In this document: piece after piece, positions 1 through 11,839 of the stretch
Layout of the letters: each line of letters begins with the position of its first letter
How positions within the stretch are numbered: the first letter of the stretch is position 1
Assembly: GCA_963575645.1 (NCBI GenBank)
Contig: OY754465.1
Span: 38,466,401-38,530,400 of the forward strand
Reading direction: 5' to 3'
Length of the DNA: 64,000 nucleotides
DNA from: Xanthostigma xanthostigma
Taxonomy: Eukaryota > Arthropoda > Insecta > Raphidioptera > Raphidiidae
Position numbers and translations under genes: made by a program
The notes under the pieces: model-generated
Told to the model about the DNA's origin: nothing
The model's database searches: none
Seen by the model: only the letters and a program-made list of their open reading frames with translations

Positions 1-97
1 AAAAAAAGGACAAACAACATATCCAGTAGTCCACAAAGCGCCAAACCGTATATTATATTTAATGCCTTCATTGGATCCGTACTTCTCCCGATTAATT

Positions 98-215
98 GAC
101 ATCGGAAGAAAAGCATACAAGATTATAATGTGTGTCTACATTGGAAAGGAAAGCCCGACTTCCTTTGTAATATAGACACCTACATAATCGTGGTGTTTGT
201 TTTTCTTCCGATGTC
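98..215. repeat. Imperfect palindrome, probable miniature inverted-repeat element
   Basis: The left arm begins GACATCGGAAGAAAA and the right arm ends TTTTCTTCCGATGTC. The arms are about 50 bp each with mismatches and there is almost no loop, so the whole unit folds into one hairpin. A related ATCGGATC motif lies just outside on both sides. No coding content is seen. The superfamily cannot be named because no clear target duplication is visible. Confidence 0.55.
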
Positions 216-559
216 GACCAACATCGGATCAGCCATAAATGGTCCGAACTCGCATATGAAGTTACACTTCAAAAATGTTCTTTATTTCGTGATCTATGGG
301 TCATCCTGTATGCATAATATTATGTAGATAAATATTATTCTCCTCTACCTAGCAAAGGTGACTAACCGAATCGAGGATGCAATTGTCACTCCCCCGCCAT
401 TGAGAGACGTTGTTGTGACACCCGCACACTTTGATCTGAACACCTTAATGGTGACTTTGTGAGGTCAAAATTACACTGCTATTATTCTAAAACAAATTAT
501 ACCTGGTGCTGTTTTACAGCGTTCACTCTTATGTTGGATGGTTGCAGAACCGTTTAGTT
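216..559. other. AT-rich stretch without recognisable gene
   Basis: I see no exon-like open frame, repeat or RNA here. The few short open frames lack codon structure and family resemblance. Confidence 0.5.
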
Positions 560-625
560 TGTTTAGTTAGCATGCTAGACTGCTGACCAGACTGTCGTGG
601 GGTCGTATCCCATCTCTGCTCATGG
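560..625 (+). repeat. tRNA-derived SINE relic
   Basis: The segment reads like a degenerate tRNA gene: an A-box-like stretch (TTAGTTAGCATGCTAGACT) is followed about 30 bp later by a B-box-like GGGTCGTATCCC. This spacing and order are those of an RNA polymerase III internal promoter. No acceptor stem closes around it, so it is better read as the head of a tRNA-derived SINE than as a tRNA gene. Its 3' boundary is not visible. Confidence 0.5.
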
Positions 626-667
626 GTATATTAATATTATCAGTAATGAGAAATGCAATGACTTAGG

Positions 668-860
668 CCTGTATTCATGGAACACTGTTAAAGATAGAAA
701 TTACTAATCTTGGAACAAATTTATTCCTTTAAATAAAATTAACTTTAAAGCAATAGATTCGATAGAATAGTAACTTAAGAGACTCTTTGTACCGTATGCA
801 TAGGGCATTATGTTGAATATTCTGATTCTAAGCACGTTTACTGAAAATCCGACCGATCGC
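668..860 (+). mobile_element. Partial copy of the TIR family seen at 7164-7902
   Basis: The stretch from TATTCATGGAACACTGTTAA onward matches the left end and interior of the element at 7164 (GAAATTACTAATCTTGGAAC and following). The shared AAAATCCGACCGA motif recurs near 846 and 7525. The 5' end is close to intact, but the right terminus is not recognisable. It is non-coding. Confidence 0.55.
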
Positions 861-1158
861 GCAGCGACCGAAAATATATAATGTGCCCCTTCAATGAATG
901 GTTATCCTCGCTCATGGTAATGACAGTTTAATAATAATACTGCAGATTTAATTAATAACATGGCAAGAATTATCCCTGTAAAATGTTTATTTGCCAAAAA
1001 ACTACATACAAAATAATCGTCTTATCATATCCTTATTTCAAACAAAGTTTAGCTGATTTTCACTTAATTTTCAAGATTTAATAGTAGACTGCATTGTATT
1101 CGCATGCAGTTTCACAGGTCATGATACAATCTGCTTGTTATCTTACCAATTGCATATA
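861..1158. other. AT-rich stretch, nothing recognised
   Basis: No gene, repeat boundary or RNA signature was found between the partial TIR copy and the fold-back that starts at 1159. Confidence 0.5.
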
Positions 1159-2792
1159 CAGAGTGTTCACGCGAGGAACAAAGGCAAGTTTATTTCGGAA
1201 ATGAAGACGCTTACAGAAACATGTTTCAGACAAAAGTTGTTAGGTTCGATCTGCTCTACAGCTGGAAAATATTTTTTGTCCTATTTAAGCGGGGCAGACC
1301 AAAGTTATGTTTTCTTTAATGCAGCATCCTGTTTTTGTTTGATTTTTGAATTCTGCACCTAATTGTAAATAGAAACTGTAAGGGAAACGTTGCTCGAAAA
1401 ATTAGCAGTTTATGAGTTATTCAAGTTTTTTTGAAATTTTTGACATATGCATGCTTTTACCGAAAATTCGAGATAGCCCAAACGAAAAACTTTATCAAAC
1501 TGATATTTTGGAGATCAATAGGTAATGAAAGAGCAAATTAATTTTTGTATTGAAAAAAATAATTTACTATACAGGGTGTTCAAAATATTGTACTTCTTTT
1601 ATCTAACTTAAATCACGTATAACTTGTGAAAGTTAAATACCATGGGGTGGTTTTTATGCCCGAATTGCTTTCTTTAGGATATTTACTAACACTTTTATAA
1701 AGGGTTCCCTAGACCAAAATCTGGTATTTTCGTGTTTATTGCGACTTGAATGCGATATTGCGAAACTTCACCTTTTAAAAGAACTGTCGCAGTGTGCTGT
1801 GAAGTATTTTTTACCTAAACAGTTGAAAATAGTCATTTTAAAACTCATATCAACTAAACAAATTTATCTGGTGACCTAGGGGCCAAGCAACCGGAGTACA
1901 TCTTCCAATCCAACGTTGCTGAAATATTGTCGGTAAATAATTGCGTATACTTGTATTAAAGAGAATACAGTTGTGTATTCAAAATGAAGGCCGACAATTC
2001 GAGCACTTGTTTTAAGTTTTATTCTGTTATGTTGATTTCATAATTATTTTTTAAATATTACTTTTGTAAAATAAATAAATTTGTTTAGTTGATATGAGTT
2101 TTAAAATGACTATTTTCAACTGTTTAGGTAAAAATACTTCACAGCACACTGCGACAGTTCTTTTAAAAGGTGAAATTTCGCAATATCGCATTCAAGTCGC
2201 AATAAACACGAAAATACCAAATTTAGGTCTAAAGAACCCTTTATAAAAGTGTTAGTAAATATCCTAAAGAAAGCAATTCGGGCATAAAAACCACCCCGTG
2301 GTATTTAACTTTCACAAGTTATACGCGATTTAAGTTAGATAAAAGAAGTACAATATTTTGAACACCCTGTATAGTAAATTATTTTTTTGAATACAAAAAT
2401 TAATTTGCTCTTTCATTACCTATCGATCTCCAAAATATTGATAAAGTTTTTCGTTTGGGCTATCTCGAATTTTTGGTAAAGGCCTGCATATTATGTCAAA
2501 ATTTTCAAAAAAACTTGAATAACTCAAAAACTGCTAATTTTTCGAGCAACGTTTCCCTTACAGTTTCTATTTACAATTATGTGTAGAATTCAAAAATCAA
2601 ATAAAAACAGGGTGCTGCATTGAAGAAAACATAAATTTGGTCTGTCCCGCTTAAATAGGACAACTTGTATAGCTGAAAATATTTTCCAGTTGTAGAGCAG
2701 ATCGAACCTAACAACTTTTGTCTGAAACATGTTTATGTAAGCGTCTTCATTTCCGAAATAAACTTGCCTTTGTTCCTCGCGTGAACACCCTG
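1159..2792. mobile_element. Large fold-back element with TA-flanked termini
   Basis: The element is a giant inverted repeat. The left arm runs from 1159 to about 1864 and the right arm from about 2079 to 2792, at roughly 90 percent similarity by eye, around a loop of about 215 bp. The ends read CAGAGTGTTCACGCG on the left and CGCGTGAACACCCTG on the right, each flanked by TA. A TA duplication is typical of Tc1/mariner-type insertion, but no transposase is present, so the superfamily is inference. Open frames in the arms are mirror shadows and not genes. Confidence 0.75.
1572..2369. mobile_element. Inner nested fold-back with the same terminal motif
   Basis: Inside the larger palindrome a second pair of termini, CAGGGTGTTCAAAAT and ATTTTGAACACCCTG, is again flanked by TA. 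The terminal motif CAGGGTGTTC is shared with the outer ends, so inner and outer units belong to one family. Either one copy inserted at the symmetry axis of another, or the unit has two alternative termini per arm. Confidence 0.65.
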
Positions 2793-5700
2793 TAGGTACA
2801 TTGAAACATTATTGCTCTGATCGGTGCTGAACTGATACGTTCCATTTCTATGCGGATAATATTATAAATTTATGCTTCATAATTCATAATTGCCTTCTGT
2901 ACAATACACTGAATCTTATGTGATTGATGGTAAAATTTCATGTGTAAAAAACGATAAATGTAGGTATGTAAGAATTGTTTAACAAACGATATTCAAGGAC
3001 ACGTAAAATAATTTGTTATTTAATTTTAATAACATTGTAATAATGGTACCATTTGCTTGATTAGTGCAGGGTTGTACATAAGTAAATTGTAATGTATTTT
3101 TGTGTGTTTATTAAATTGGTAATAAATATTTTCTATATTCTTGGATCTTCAGTGTGTAAGAAAATGTTTCAAATATTCCAAATTTCAAGGAAGATGCATA
3201 ATTTTAGCGCTCCGTTATACTTGAAAAAAGAAAAACATTTCAGCGATATATTGACGTCTGTGGAGTTGTTTAAAGAATCTCAAAAATCGAATAGACATTA
3301 TATTTTAAACTTTAAAACGCTTTGTTTGATAAAAATCTATTTTTGTGATTGAATTCAAAATAATTGCTTTTTTTCATTGCACTAATTTCTATATGTTAAA
3401 TAACAATATTAATAATTATTAATTTTATTAATACTACACATTATGTATAGTAAAAGTAAAAAAAAATACTAAAAATATGCATTAGGTTCAATGTGCTTTT
3501 TCAATTAAAATGTATTAGTTTCTTCCTTAAATGTAATAATTAGTTATTCAGGAAATTAATCCAATTATTTATTTTTTATAACCGGCCTGATCATTTTTCT
3601 GCACCTTTCTACATTGTATGAATAAAGTTATTACGGTGTATTTTTTCTCAATTTATTATGGTCTCATTGTCACCTGACTTTACTTTCATATGCGCGCGTA
3701 AAAGTTTTGACGGGTTCAGGATGGTCTTTTTCCTTAAAAACGTACTTCTCCTCGAATAAGGCAGCGGTTACAATGGATGCGAATTCGTACAAAATTTTTG
3801 ATCTCCTACGAAATATATTCGTAAAAAAATAGGGTTAGCGCAGAGTAAAAGTGTAAGGTAAGTTTGAAATCCCGCAAGCGATTTCTGAGTCAAATTGGTG
3901 TACAGCAAAGTGATTTGTTATGAATTTTTTTACTTTTGATCAATAGCGTACTTACGCAGAATTTTGTTCCGGGTGGGGGATTCCAAACGTGCAATGCGGG
4001 GAAGTTTCAAACGCCAAAGTTCACTGATGGAAAATAAAATGGAATTGAATTAAGAAAGATTCATGATTTTTCACACTTTACGTAATTTTTTCGGATTCCA
4101 TAATCTTGCGTAATTCTAAAAACAAAACAAAAACAAAAAGACGAGTAGGAAAGTTAAAATAGAATAAATAGATGGATGTCAATTTTTTTGGTCACCCCTA
4201 ATATTATAACAATATTGTACATTTTTTTGACAATCATAACATATTGCCTCAGGTTCAATGGTATACGTGAGGGCGTTTCCAAACCTCCGGGATTTTATTT
4301 ACGCTATTAAAGCTTTCACTTCCTTAACGTCAATAATTCTTTTAATGTAAACTGTACACAGTTATTGATATGATTAGTGCGTGTTTGGCAAACGAATTTA
4401 TTTCACAATTAGTATAAGAATAACATTGAATGATTCCGGCCTCATATTGCCGCTGCCCAATCTGTTCTTACAATTATTGCGTACAAAATATTCGATACAT
4501 CAAGGTTACACGAAAATGTGGTTTCGTTTTGATGTTTCGACACAGTTATGTCTTACTAAGATAGATAATAGTCTTTATCCGCCGCTTCACTCGCTCGTGT
4601 TAAGGACGGTTTTGACTCAACTGGAGCCAGACAGACATTACAATACACTTTAAAGGAGGTGGGTTGATAAGGGACATTTTCCGCCCATCACACATTCGAA
4701 ATAAAAAGTTTCGGTTTACGAAGGTCTATTTGCAAAATGTACGTTATTTAAGAGAATCAAACTTTCGAATAATCAGTTCTTCAAAACTTTGTCTGGAGCC
4801 AATTTCATTTAATTTCAATAATATCTTCATTATGTGCGTTTTCGGTAAGTCTCTGATTTATCATTGCGTTCCCCATTTTAAAAACCCACCTGAAAAATAT
4901 ACGTTCAATAGGTGAAACGCAGATTAAATTGTATTTTCATTTTGGAATTTGGTAATGTTCTAAATAGGTTTAATATTTTCTCTTATGTCTCCATCAAAAT
5001 CTTAAATTTTAATTAAAATATTACAGCACTTTTGTCGAATTAAAAATAACAAGAAAATGTGACGATTAAATGCGACAGCATTTTAAACCGTAAAGACAGC
5101 TTTTGCAGTTATTTAAAGTTTAAGATCGTCATAACTTATCACTGAATAAATGCACTCGTTAGACTTGACACATTACGATCTCGTTAATACGATTTATTTG
5201 ATACAGATAGAAATACTTTTATGATTAGGTAAGTCATATTATTGGTTTTCTATAGCAATTTTTTACAGTATAATTGAGACGCTAGTGTGATGACAAATTG
5301 TTGTAAAGTATTGCCTTTTTCTCAGTTATCTAAGTCTGTGCCATTTTTTGTATAGCATTATTTTTCCAAGAACCAAGACAACGTATTTCGCAATCTCTAT
5401 CCCGATTTTAATGAAATTGAAAATATGAATTGGCGCTAGATCCAAACAACCATATCTGTTGGTGGCCTTATAATAAATAAATAATATAGATTTATACATT
5501 TAATAATTAGTGATTCACTGGCTAAAAGCAAACTCCAGACGTGCAGCAAAAATACACTTTATTTATTTTATTATTTATGTGTAAATTAATATAATATAAT
5601 AATAATTAATATATAATATAATAAAGTGTCTTAATACAGATTTCTATGCATTGCGTAATTACTACTTAAGACATCTATTCGAAATCTCCAAATTTTCTCT

Positions 5701-7163
5701 ATAAATTTGTATAAAATTTTCATAAGGTTACATAAGAAAATATTCAAAAAAACGTCATCGATTTATTAATTAAATACACAGTAATAATTATTATTAAAAG
5801 CACTCCACACATGTGTAAATAATTATTGTTGATGTGTATTCAATTCATAAATTGATAGCGTTTTTACCAGATTTTTCTACTCTTCTAAAAAATTTTTTCT
5901 GAATTTTTGGAGAAAAAAATGTAAAAAAATATATGTTGCCATTTAGAAAAAAATGCATATATATACACTTTCCGTTGAGTTTAATGTACAAAAAAATATA
6001 CCTCAGGGGTTTCCGATAGTTAGTTTCGAGTTGAACAAAAAAACTATTTGAACTTTTTTTTTGTATCTATAGTAGGATACATGAATTATTTATTTAGTTA
6101 TCACATTGGGTGAACCGACAGTATATTGGTATATCAATTAAAATAAGACACTTTACCGCCAGTAATTTTTGCAACCATTATCAATAAATGGCAGTAACAG
6201 CAATTATATCAAGCAAGTCGCAATTTAATTAGAATATATGTACATTTTTTTCATAAACCAATGACAAATTCTTACTCTTAAATTCACAATATCCGTTGTA
6301 ATTTTGTACTTTCAATACACCTATTACAAAGAGTATTGTGTGTTGCTCGTGCAGAAAGTTGACTCGTGTGAGTCACAAGCTCGTCGAAAACCCTAGTTCT
6401 GCCCTAGTAGGTAGTAACACAATATACAGCTACATGAGCAATAAAAGAATTACATTCGAGACACATACTACATTTTTTGCTCGTTCTTCATATAAAATAG
6501 CTGATTTTTACTTTTGTTTTGCTTTACGCACAAGTTTGAAATGGATCATTTTACTATCGCTGTACAAGCATGAAACTATTTTATAGGGAGGCGTGCAAAA
6601 ATTATTTTTTATATTCGCTATTCATTTGAATGTTATAAAAATAGTAATTGTGTTATTCAATGTGATTGTTCTATTGTTCAAAGTCAAGCATAAAATATCT
6701 ATCCCAAAAAATCCGTTATTATTTCTGGTTATAATTATAACATATTTTTGAGAGTTCTCTTTAAAAATGGGAATTTCTATTGGTGTTTATATCTTGCTAC
6801 GTGATGTTCCTACAGTTTTATTTAGAATTTATGAAATGTAAAAGAAATCAGGTATGGTTTACCCAAAGGAAATTTGTAATTTTATAAAAAATATATAAAA
6901 CCAAAACTTAATTACGCAAATGTAAGGATTTTACCTGCGTTTGTCTAGACCACTACGCCTGTCTCATCTAATTTTTCTACGGGGTGTTTCAAACGATTGC
7001 GTTTAATTTAACAATTTAGGAAAGCACAACGATCTGTGACCAAATTATCAACTAAAAACTAGTTTCATAACTTTATGGTATCTAAAACCTTTCTAGATAA
7101 TATAGATAATTAATCAATGCAAATCTATAATAATTGATTAGAAAATTTACATTTGCATTTTTA
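2793..7163. other. Long AT-rich region without supported gene
   Basis: This 4.4-kb block holds low-complexity A/T stretches (for example 3360-3470 and 5450-5650) and a slightly GC-richer patch at 3660-4020 that I cannot assign. Two short consecutive plus-strand open frames at 4381-4653 and 4664-4915 show no domain, no shared frame and no splice-site context that would support a gene. It could contain unrecognised old repeats. Confidence 0.45.
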
Positions 7164-7902
7164 ATGGCCATATTCATCGAACACTATTAAATATAGAAAT
7201 TACTAATCTTGGAACAAATTTTTTCATTACAATAAAATTTAATTTCAATTCACCAACCAAATTATCAGGTAAAATCTTTGAAGAATAAATATACACTGCA
7301 CTATACTCTTTGATATTATTATCCTCAGTTTCTGCTTAATGCCCATATTCACCGAACACTATTAAAGATAGAAGCTACTAGTCTTGGAACAAATTTATTC
7401 GTTAGAATAAAATTTATTTTTAATTCACCAAGAAAGATATCGGGTAGAAAAGTTAGTTAAAGAATAAATATACACTGCACCATACTCCTTAATCTTTTTG
7501 TTCATATTTTGACGTTCACCCAAAAATCCGACCGAATGTCAAAAAAAGTTTCATTAAAATAATATTGTTTTATCCTAACCCAATTGCACACAAAACTTCC
7601 ACTAACTTTAATGTTTTGCAACTATACACTACACAAAAGGTTAAACAGCACATAAATAAATTTACAAGAGCAACTGCAGATATAATACTCCACGTTTATA
7701 GGTTAGGTATTATGATCTATGTGGCGGCTATTATTATTTTCTCAGGCGAATAAAAATTTGTACCCGAGAATTGGGACAGAATAGATTTATACCTGTAGTT
7801 AACATAATTAAGCTTGGTGAATTGAATTATTGCTATTTATTCGGAGGAATGAAACAAATGAACCGAATAAGTCACTACTTACGTTCGGTGAATATGGCCA
7901 TA
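7164..7902. mobile_element. Non-autonomous TIR element with duplicated left end
   Basis: The left terminus ATGGCCATATTCATCGAAC is mirrored by GTTCGGTGAATATGGCCAT at the right end. The left terminal block (about 175 bp) is present twice in tandem, at 7164 and again at about 7343, with the second copy reading GCCCATATTCACCGAACACT. The interior is non-coding and AT-rich. No target duplication could be fixed with confidence. A third partial copy is at 668. Confidence 0.65.
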
Positions 7903-8059
7903 AGAAAGATAAAACGCCTTTAAATTAGATAATTTATTACGCTAGTCAAAACAAGCTGAGATTATCATATAATTAAGTATCCATGAATAATTTTAACGTA
8001 AGTTTTCATTATTTTACATCCATGTTTGCAGGGAATGGAATTATGGTGATAGGATCCTT

Positions 8060-8300
8060 AAACCATGTACGAAATAAAGTCATATTCTGATTGTAATACT
8101 TTCAAACGGTAAAGCACACTGGGTGTTCACATGACGACTGTGCGTCAGTGCAATATTTTTTTTGTCAGTCAGTGTGTCAGTTTGGATCAAAATTTTGCAA
8201 TCAAAATTTAGACTAGATCTAATAAAGCTAGAGCTTGAAATTTTGCACACGAGTGCAAGTCCTGTGACAATGCATAAATTCAATATGGTTGACATCCCAA
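8060..8300 (+). repeat. Diverged copy of a dispersed insect-type repeat
   Basis: The block contains GTCAGTCAGTGTGTCAGT, AATCAAAATTTAGACTAGAT and GAGCTTGAAATTTTGCACAC. It parallels blocks at 26160, 31990 (minus), 44100 and 49000, which share the order TCTGTCTGT repeats, an ACTTCCCG motif and GAGCTGAAATTTTGCA. The family is high copy in this window but I cannot assign it to a named element. Confidence 0.45.
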
Positions 8301-8749
8301 AATGGCGGATTGACTTTTTATTTGCATCCCTCTTAACATGTGTACCAAATGAAAGAGTTTGACGAATGGAATACGATAAGCTGCTGTGTGACGTCATTGT
8401 AAACCTATATAGCGGACAACACATATCCGATCGATTTGAAATTTTGTACACCTATGTTTTCCGGATGACAATACATGATTCTATTAATTGTGTTAAATTA
8501 ATGAATTAATAGTAAAAATTTTGAAAGACTAACAAGAACAAAATAAAATATTGGTAAAAAACTTTTTACAAACAAGCTTTCATTAAAATGTACTAACAAG
8601 GAAAAAAACAATTTTAAATAATTTAGGTACATAATTATAAAAGCGTGGGTTGTGACTAATTAACATTTAGAGTTTATAGCCACGTTTTCATTAAATTTTT
8701 TTAGTAGCTAGATTTAAAAAAAAAAAACAAGTCTGAAATGTTTTTTATT

Positions 8750-9290
8750 AACATTTTTAACTTTACGCTAAAAAAAATCACCGATTTTCAAAGTAATCGG
8801 GAAGTTTGATGTTTTCTCCCCGACTTTTAGAAAATCGAGTTTTCGTCAAATCTCGACGTTTTGTGTTCCTAGGAAACTATTTAAGCGATGAGGTGTATGT
8901 ATCTCTTATTACTTTTGAACGAAATTTCCGATTGAAACGCGGTTCACGGTATCTGACGTGACTTTGCTGAACTTAGATTTCCTGAAAATTTGAAAGATTC
9001 GGCCCAAAAGTTTCAAACATTTTTTGAAACTTGCTTTTTTGAAATACTAAACCGATCAATTCCAAAATCTAATCAGCTCTTCTTCTCAAAAAACTGTGTA
9101 TATTGCTGCAAACCGCCTCTAAATCGGTTTATTTGTTCACGAGATATAATGAACGAAAAATTTGTAAGATAGTCTTTTTTTTTGCTATATTTAATATATT
9201 TTTGAGCGTTTTGAACTCTAAAATAGCAGGAAGTTTCAAGGATGACCTGTAGGGTCAAACTTCTTTCCAATTTTTTTCCAATTAGCTAGC
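8750..9290. other. Possible fold-back arm relic
   Basis: The composition (TTTTCGTCAAATCTCG, ACGAAATTTCCGATTG, TCACGAGATATAATGAACG) resembles the interiors of the fold-backs at 11-13 kb and 50 kb, but I find no opposite arm. It is therefore recorded as a possible one-arm relic only. Confidence 0.25.
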
Positions 9291-10149
9291 CATTTGTATC
9301 AATAGGTACCGATTACATTTATTTATTTAAAAATTTTCAACAAGATTAAATTCCAATAATTAATTCCAAATTGTGCACAAATAACAAAAACATAAAAAAA
9401 TTGTTATGAAAAAACAAAAAAAGTAAACATTCTGCATATTAAAATATACGTAATATATTATGTTAACAAAAAAATGAAACTCCATATAAATTGAGAATCA
9501 ATATTGCAAAAAAAAATTCAAAGCTGCCATTGTAAAAATATAGTGTCAAGGGGATTAATTAATCATTTATTAATTTACGCATTTTTAATAAAGGCGAATT
9601 ACTATTATATGCAACAGAGCTACAACTAACAACACGAGCTAACTAGAAACTTCTTAGATAGCTATATTTTAGTATGGAAATTGTAGTTAGTGACCAATAC
9701 TTAGTTTAGGTAAAAACAAGCTTAAAGCATATACCCGTTATTATAGATTTTCTATGGATAAAAACTGTGCTGTTTGATTTGCATTGTGAAACTAGTATTA
9801 GACTGACTACAATGTTATTTTGAAAAATTGAATTGAAATTTACCCCATTAAAACTAAGTCTGTCTAGTTCTGAGTTTTAACAGCGAACCAAATAATATTG
9901 GAGTTTAAATGTAAAAAAGTCTTATCTCAGATTAATAGTAATAAGTCCAATAAAGACGCTTTTGGTTTTTGTTTTACAATATCTATAAATAAGTTTAGTA
10001 CACTGTTTTGTTGTTTTCAACATTGATAAAGTTATGTAGAAGTGTCGTTTTCATGTCATAATTTTATTGCAATAAAAAATATTGTTAAGAAATTAAGTTA
10101 ACTGGAAAAAATTGGTTGACTTGAAATAAAAAAAATAATTACCTATAAA
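9291..10149. other. AT-rich region, nothing recognised
   Basis: Runs of A and T with no open frame, palindrome or repeat I could define precede the tandem array. Confidence 0.45.
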
Positions 10150-10700
10150 AGTTGAACGTTTCCTTATATCCAACTAAATTAGAACTGGTGACATGTGCAG
10201 ATATTCCCATTTCTTTCCTTATTTTATTGAGAAGTACACAAAAAAAATAAAAATAATCTCACAGCTTTCCTTATTTCAGACTAAACTAGGATTAGTGACG
10301 TAGATAGAATTTTCCATTTCTTTCCTTATTTTATTGCAAAGTAAATTGAAAAAAACATAAACTCACAAACCTTATTTCCGGCTAAATTAGGAGTAATGAC
10401 GTATGTAGATATTCCAATTTCTTTCCTTATTTAATGAGATGTAAACTGAAGAAAATATAATTTCTGACTAAATTAGAATCAGTGACGTACATAGTTATTC
10501 CTACTTCTTTCCTTGATTTAGTGAGAAGCCATTTGAACAAAATAATTTCTTTATTTCACCCTAAATATAGATATTCCCGTTGCTTTTCTTATTTTATTGA
10601 GAAATGTAAATTGCAGAAAAGAAATTTCATAGATTTTCTTAGTTCCGACTAAATTATAGAAGTATCGACGTATATTTCCTTATTTTAACAAGAAACAAAT
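10150..10700. repeat. Degenerate tandem array, unit about 85-115 bp
   Basis: About six imperfect copies share the order TTTCCTTATTTC, GACTAAATTAG, AGTGACGTA, TAGATATTCCCATTTC, TTTCCTTATTTTATTGAGAA and an A-rich tail. Starts lie near 10155, 10268, 10373, 10460, 10545 and 10633. Unit length drifts, and later copies are shortened. The repeated TGACGTA core is conserved better than its surroundings in most copies. It is non-coding. Confidence 0.65.
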
Positions 10701-10958
10701 TTAGGAAACTTATCTCACTTTGTATATTTTGTCTGTAGACAGTTTAATTACTTGCGGTTTGAAAGTCTAGTAATAGTTTTTTATGAACAAATTTTCGATT
10801 GCACTGTGGGAAAATACTGCAACAACTTATTATTCAGTACATCCAGAGGTGAAATTAAAGTTAAGACCTACAAAAATCTATGAAGATCAGTAAAACCAGT
10901 TTTTTAGTGTATTAGTCTAGTTCACATCTCCCTTTTTGATGAATTCCAGTTCTCAATC

Positions 10959-11580
10959 ACCAAAAATTATGATCATAGTGTCATTAGATTCGAAATGACA
11001 CCTAGAAACCTTTTGAAAAATTGAAGTAGAGGACGAAAAAATTGCAAAAGTTATAAACTTTTTAGTAAAAATAAGATGGATTTGGTTTTTTACAAATATC
11101 TCTAAAACTGTTGCAGATATCTGAAATCACAAAAAAGATCCTGAAAGAGCAGGAAATCTCCTACAAAAAAGTCCCATTTCCTAGAACTCTACCACCAATA
11201 TTTCTAATTTTAATTTAGAGGTGAAAATAGGGCTAAACATTTTTTTTCTACTTTTTATATAATTTTCAATATTTTCGTATCTTTTGCCTTGTCGTATAAA
11301 AAATAAAAAAAAAATTATTTCTATTTTCACCTCTAAATTAAAATCAGAAATATTGGTGGTAGAGTTCCGGCAGATGGGACTTTTTAGTAGAAAATTTTCT
11401 GCTCTTTCAGAATCTTTTTTGTGATTTCAGATATCTGCAATAATTTTTGTTATATCCGTCATAAAGCAAACCTCTATTTTTTACTAAAAGGTTTATAGCT
11501 TTTGCAATTTTTTCGTCCCCTACTTCAAATTTTCAAAAAATTTCTAGACATCATTCCGAATCGAATCATAATTTTTGATA
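10959..11580. mobile_element. Fold-back element, arms about 270 bp
   Basis: The left arm (about 10959-11230) and right arm (about 11321-11580) are inverted copies, roughly 85 percent similar by eye, around a 90-bp A/T loop. Matching landmarks include TTTAGAGGTGAAAATAG with CTATTTTCACCTCTAAA, and GATATCTGAAATCACAAAAA with its reverse complement. Terminal sequences are ATTATGAT-like and no target duplication is obvious. Confidence 0.7.
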
Positions 11581-11598
11581 AAGCAGATTTATGGCTGA

Positions 11599-11690
11599 TA
11601 CACTATCGACGTTGGTCGGATGACGGAACCCTAGGGATGTGGTTATAAAATCGCACGTTTTATATGGCTTGATCGATTCAAATAAAATTG
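11599..11690 (+). repeat. Terminal piece of dispersed repeat family A
   Basis: The segment reads CACTATCGACGTTGGTCGGA, followed by a TGACGGAACCCTAGGG block. The same module recurs at 13400 (plus), 41519 (plus) and 58745 (minus). The two long copies show that it is one end of a roughly 430-620-bp element. Here only the end is preserved, between two fold-backs. Confidence 0.6.
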
Positions 11691-11839
11691 GTATAGGTAC
11701 TGGCTGAAATTCATCATAGCAGGAATCGGCGCGAACGGGTCATTATGAAGGTTGTATTTACGTAACTGTTGAAAACACTAGCAATTTTCAGAATTGTTTT
11801 AAAACTGAATTTTAAACATAGCGCGAAATAGACGGCATG

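Noticed and set aside
4381..4915. Two consecutive plus-strand open frames that could be exons
   Set aside because: No domain, no shared frame, and AT-rich codon use like the flanks.
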